Source: Candidatus Omnitrophota bacterium
GTDB taxonomy: Bacteria > Omnitrophota > Gorgyraeia > Pluralincolimonadales > Pluralincolimonadaceae
Length of the DNA stretch: 7,646 nt
Reading direction: 5' to 3'
Assembly (NCBI GenBank): GCA_020061685.1
Contig: JAGUXU010000136.1
Coordinates: 1 to 7,646 of the forward strand
The translations under genes were made by a program, and so were the position numbers. Positions 7,208-7,646 of this stretch are shown here, one piece after another. Positions within the stretch are counted from its first letter, which is position 1; every line of letters starts with the position of its first letter. The notes beneath the pieces were generated by a model. The model made no database searches. It was given only the letters and a program-made list of their open reading frames with translations, and was not told the origin of the DNA.

Positions 7208-7646
7208 GTGGCTATAGCGACGATAAAATGGGATAAAGGGGCGATAAAGATAATCGACCAGACCCTGCTTCCCAACAAGCTGGTCTATTTAAAGTTCAAG
7301 GACATAAAGAAGTTTTGGCACGCGATAAAAAAATTACAGGTAAGAGGCGCGCCGGCCCTCGGAGTCGCTGCGGCATACGGGGCCTATCTGGGAATAAAGG
7401 ATTCCCGCGCTAAAAATTACGGGAAGTTTATGCGCGAGCTGGACAGGGCGATAAAATTCCTGGGCTCCGCCCGCCCGACCGCGGTAAACCTCTTCTGGGG
7501 ATTAGACAGGATGCGCGCCGTCGCGGTCAGGAATAAAGATAAGGATATCTCAGCGATAAAGAAGGCGATGCTGGCAGAGGCCCACCGCGTATTCGAGGAA
7601 GACAGATCTATCTGCAGGCAGATGGCGGATCACGGCGCCCGGCTCA
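7208..7646 (+). CDS. mtnA: Methylthioribose-1-phosphate isomerase, N-terminal part (partial)
   Basis: The frame opens at GTG and stays open to the window edge, giving 146 residues of a protein that is usually about 350 long. MtnA converts 5-methylthioribose 1-phosphate to 5-methylthioribulose 1-phosphate in the cytosol, a step of methionine salvage or related methylthioadenosine shunts. It belongs to the eIF2B-alpha/beta/delta-like family. Visible family motifs are IKIIDQTLLPNKL (13-25), QVRGAPALGVAAAYG (44-58), GSARPTAVNLFWGL (86-99) and EEDRSICRQMADHGARL (130-146). The RGAPA and ARPTAVNL motifs are characteristic of the substrate site. The catalytic cysteine and aspartate of the C-terminal domain lie beyond the window, so isomerase activity cannot be confirmed; a related ribose-1,5-bisphosphate isomerase is less likely given the close match to MtnA motifs. 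The gene follows the DUF362 stop with a 1-base gap. Confidence 0.93.
   Translation, partial: MAIATIKWDKGAIKIIDQTLLPNKLVYLKFKDIKKFWHAIKKLQVRGAPALGVAAAYGAYLGIKDSRAKNYGKFMRELDRAIKFLGSARPTAVNLFWGLDRMRAVAVRNKDKDISAIKKAMLAEAHRVFEEDRSICRQMADHGARL

Noticed and set aside
7190..7210. SAM or other riboswitch controlling mtnA
   Set aside because: Only one base separates the preceding stop from the mtnA start, leaving no room for a leader RNA.

Overview
The window is a stretch of bacterial chromosome with all genes on the + strand and almost no intergenic DNA. It holds six complete genes and a partial gene at each end. They are linked by 4-base or 14-base start/stop overlaps or by gaps of 13 bases or less, so it reads as one polycistronic block. 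Frequent ATA and AGG codons, mid-range base composition, Gram-positive-style housekeeping order and a TatD-linked radical SAM protein suggest an uncultured anaerobic lineage, for example Omnitrophota or a relative. That placement is a low-confidence inference, because no rRNA or other taxonomic marker lies in the window.

Layout: (1) bases 1-94, the last 30 codons of a probable holB (DNA polymerase III delta' subunit). (2) 107-922, a RicT/YaaT PSP1-family protein. (3) 919-2460, methionyl-tRNA synthetase metG. (4) 2457-3620, a NifS/IscS-type cysteine desulfurase. (5) 3617-5029, a single protein joining a complete TatD-family hydrolase to a complete radical SAM domain. (6) 5016-6083, a CPBP-family intramembrane protease. 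(7) 6097-7206, a DUF362 protein with a C-terminal 2x[4Fe-4S] ferredoxin domain. (8) 7208 to the window end, the N-terminal part of mtnA (methylthioribose-1-phosphate isomerase), starting at GTG with a strong ribosome binding site.

The first part follows the widely conserved holB-ricT-metG-tatD neighbourhood known from Firmicutes, with a cysteine desulfurase inserted between metG and tatD. Three products carry cysteine motifs expected to bind iron-sulfur clusters (RicT, the radical SAM half of the fusion, the DUF362-ferredoxin), and the desulfurase could supply their sulfur. That link is inferred from neighbourhood only. metG and mtnA both concern methionine (charging and salvage), but nothing in the sequence shows that they are co-regulated.

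No promoter, terminator, riboswitch, RNA gene, repeat, CRISPR array or mobile element was recognised, and no stretch over about 15 bases is left without a gene. The features most worth following up are the TatD-radical SAM fusion, whose substrate is unknown, the overlapping intramembrane protease gene behind it, and the extra C-terminal cysteine cluster of RicT.
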